Source: Anaerolineae bacterium (GTDB lineage: Bacteria > Chloroflexota > Anaerolineae > Anaerolineales > Villigracilaceae). From it: 5,553 nt of DNA. Position numbers and translations under genes: made by a program. Below the pieces are notes generated by a model, which had not been told where the DNA came from, did no database searches, and worked only from the letters and a program-made list of their open reading frames with translations. The stretch spans positions 7,238 to 12,790 of the forward strand of contig PLNY01000208.1 of assembly GCA_003141915.1 (NCBI GenBank), read 5' to 3'. This document shows, in pieces, positions 4,468-5,553 of the stretch (position 1 is the first letter of the stretch; each line of letters begins with the position of its first letter).

Positions 4468-5553
4468 ATGTTTAACATCAAGACAATTGTATTCACGATC
4501 GTAGTAGTGGTTGCTATGAGCTTAGCGGCTTGTGCACCAGCGCCAACTGCTGCCCCGACAGCTGCTCCCGCTCCCACAACCGCTCCCGCTCCCACAACCG
4601 CTCCCGCTGCAGCTCCCACAACCGCTCCCGCTGCAACCGCCGCGGCAACAACCGCTGCACCCGCTGCAACAACCGGGCCTACTGCCGAGCCTACGTGGGA
4701 CGCTTCCACTACCAAATCGGCCTGCGCACCCAACTGCAAGTATTCTGACATGGTAATGTGCTTCCCGCAGGAAGGTGCCGAAAGTGACTGGCGCACTGCC
4801 GATACTGCTTCATTCCAAGACACCGCTACCAAGTTAGGCATCAAGAAATATATCTTCTCTGATGCCCAGCAGAAGCAGGAAAACCAGATCGCTGCCGTAC
4901 GCGCCTGCATCGCGCAGGGTGTGAGCGTGATTGCTCTGCCCCCTGTAGTTGAAGATGGTTGGGAAACCGTTTTGACCGAAGCCAAGAATGCCAATATCCC
5001 CGTCATTCTGATTGACCGCACCGCGAGCGCCCCTGATAATCTGTGGGCCTCCCACATTGGTTCCGATATGAACTTGGAAGGCAACCGCGCTGGCGCCGTA
5101 TTCAATAAGCTACTCCCGAACGGAGGAAAGATTCTTGAAGTTTCAGGAACCACTGGCTCCAGCGCTGCAGTCGGCCGATCACAAGGAATCCGCGCTGCCC
5201 TCAATTCCAACATCACCGTTTTGGACTCGCAGACCGGCGACTTCACCCGCGCCGAAGCCAAGCCCGTGGTGGAAGCCTTCCTGCAGAAATACAAACCCGG
5301 AACGGATTTCCAAGGCATTGAGTTCCAGAATGACGATATGGGTATGGGCGGCCTCCCAGTTTTGCAGGCTGCTGGTATGAAACCCGGCGATGTCAAGATT
5401 GTCTCCTTTGACGGCACAAAGAATGGTTTCCAAGCCATGGTGGATGGCTGGTTCCAAGCTGATGTCGAGTGCAACCCTCTGATTGGACCGCAGGCTTTTG
5501 ACAATGCGTTGAAACTCATGAATGGCATAAACATACCCCATGAGATTCTCACC
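4468..5553 (+). CDS. ytfQ: YtfQ-like sugar-binding lipoprotein of an ABC transporter, C-terminus cut by the window edge
   Basis: All 362 codons to the right edge are open. Residues 1-21 are a lipoprotein signal (FTIVVVVAMSLAAC), with lipidation expected at C22. Residues 23-77 are a Pro/Ala/Thr linker that holds the binding domain away from the membrane. The domain from about 93 is Peripla_BP_4. It follows E. coli YtfQ, the galactofuranose-binding protein, closely: FPQEGAESDWRTADTASF (99-116), SDAQQKQENQIAAVRACIAQ (131-150), LPPVVEDGWETVL (157-169), VILIDR (179-184), SGDFTR-like QTGDFTR (255-261) and QNDDMGMG (287-294). It would capture a sugar outside the cell and deliver it to a permease and ATPase, not in the window. 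By comparison with YtfQ only about 10-25 residues are missing. Unusual are C86 and C90 before the first strand and C98 in it, possibly a disulfide. The exact sugar is inferred. No competing plus-strand frame is plausible. Confidence 0.92.
   Translation, partial: MFNIKTIVFTIVVVVAMSLAACAPAPTAAPTAAPAPTTAPAPTTAPAAAPTTAPAATAAATTAAPAATTGPTAEPTWDASTTKSACAPNCKYSDMVMCFPQEGAESDWRTADTASFQDTATKLGIKKYIFSDAQQKQENQIAAVRACIAQGVSVIALPPVVEDGWETVLTEAKNANIPVILIDRTASAPDNLWASHIGSDMNLEGNRAGAVFNKLLPNGGKILEVSGTTGSSAAVGRSQGIRAALNSNITVLDSQTGDFTRAEAKPVVEAFLQKYKPGTDFQGIEFQNDDMGMGGLPVLQAAGMKPGDVKIVSFDGTKNGFQAMVDGWFQADVECNPLIGPQAFDNALKLMNGINIPHEILT
4564..4638 (+). repeat. Short tandem repeats encoding the Pro/Ala/Thr linker
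   Basis: The 18-base unit GCTCCCGCTCCCACAACC occurs twice in tandem (4564-4581, 4582-4599), followed by a 24-base variant (4600-4623) and a shortened one (4624-4638). All are multiples of three, so copy changes lengthen or shorten the linker without a frameshift. Such units are prone to slippage, so linker length may vary between strains. Confidence 0.85.

Noticed and set aside
4449..5552. 367-codon open frame on the minus strand
   Set aside because: It lies opposite the sugar-binding protein, whose plus-strand translation matches YtfQ throughout. The minus-strand product has a low-complexity Gly/Ala/Val stretch that mirrors the linker and no recognisable motif.
1..5553. CRISPR arrays, tRNA or rRNA genes, insertion sequences
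   Set aside because: No regularly spaced repeats, no cloverleaf or rRNA-like sequence and no transposase frames were seen on either strand.

Overview
The window looks like a chromosomal segment of a Chloroflexota bacterium, most likely of the Anaerolineae. This rests on protein style, not on a marker gene. Three things point there: a small tail-type membrane protein with a run of four cysteines at the end of its helix, a DUF2085/DUF4126 membrane-protein pair, and a sugar-binding lipoprotein whose lipid-anchored cysteine is followed by a long Pro/Ala/Thr linker. Base composition is moderate and differs between blocks.

Layout. Positions 1-1595 hold a minus-strand cluster of three membrane proteins, read right to left: a DUF2085 protein (753-1595), a DUF4126 protein (174-743) and the N-terminal part of a single-helix protein that runs off the left edge (1-139). 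The gaps are 9 and 34 bases, so this is probably one operon. Its likely promoter at 1602-1630 sits so close to the first ATG that the message may be leaderless. Diverging from it on the plus strand is a 6-phosphofructokinase gene (1691-2773), the committed step of glycolysis. Its signature residues point to ATP as donor in a protein otherwise of the PPi/group III style.

Positions 2774-3117 lack an intact gene but are not empty. The minus strand carries a 59-codon open frame (2823-3002) that reads like pieces of a SAM-dependent methyltransferase with the middle and front missing, so I read it as a gene relic.

Positions 3118-5553 form a sugar uptake locus on the plus strand. A LacI-family repressor (3184-4293) has a near-consensus promoter (3118-3146), followed by a 38-bp operator-like inverted repeat (3146-3183) that ends at its start codon; autoregulation is the natural reading. 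After 174 bases with a strong hairpin and a second possible promoter comes a lipoprotein that binds sugar for an ABC transporter (4468 to the right edge, nearly complete). It strongly resembles the galactofuranose-binding protein YtfQ. ATPase and permease genes would be expected just beyond the window. The repressor presumably senses the imported sugar or a derivative, and the phosphofructokinase lies downstream in sugar breakdown, although nothing in the sequence links its control to the transporter.

One caution for users of automatic calls: the longest frame of the repressor starts at a TTG that is the -35 box of its own promoter, and a 367-codon frame on the minus strand at 4449-5552 is only a shadow of the sugar-binding protein.
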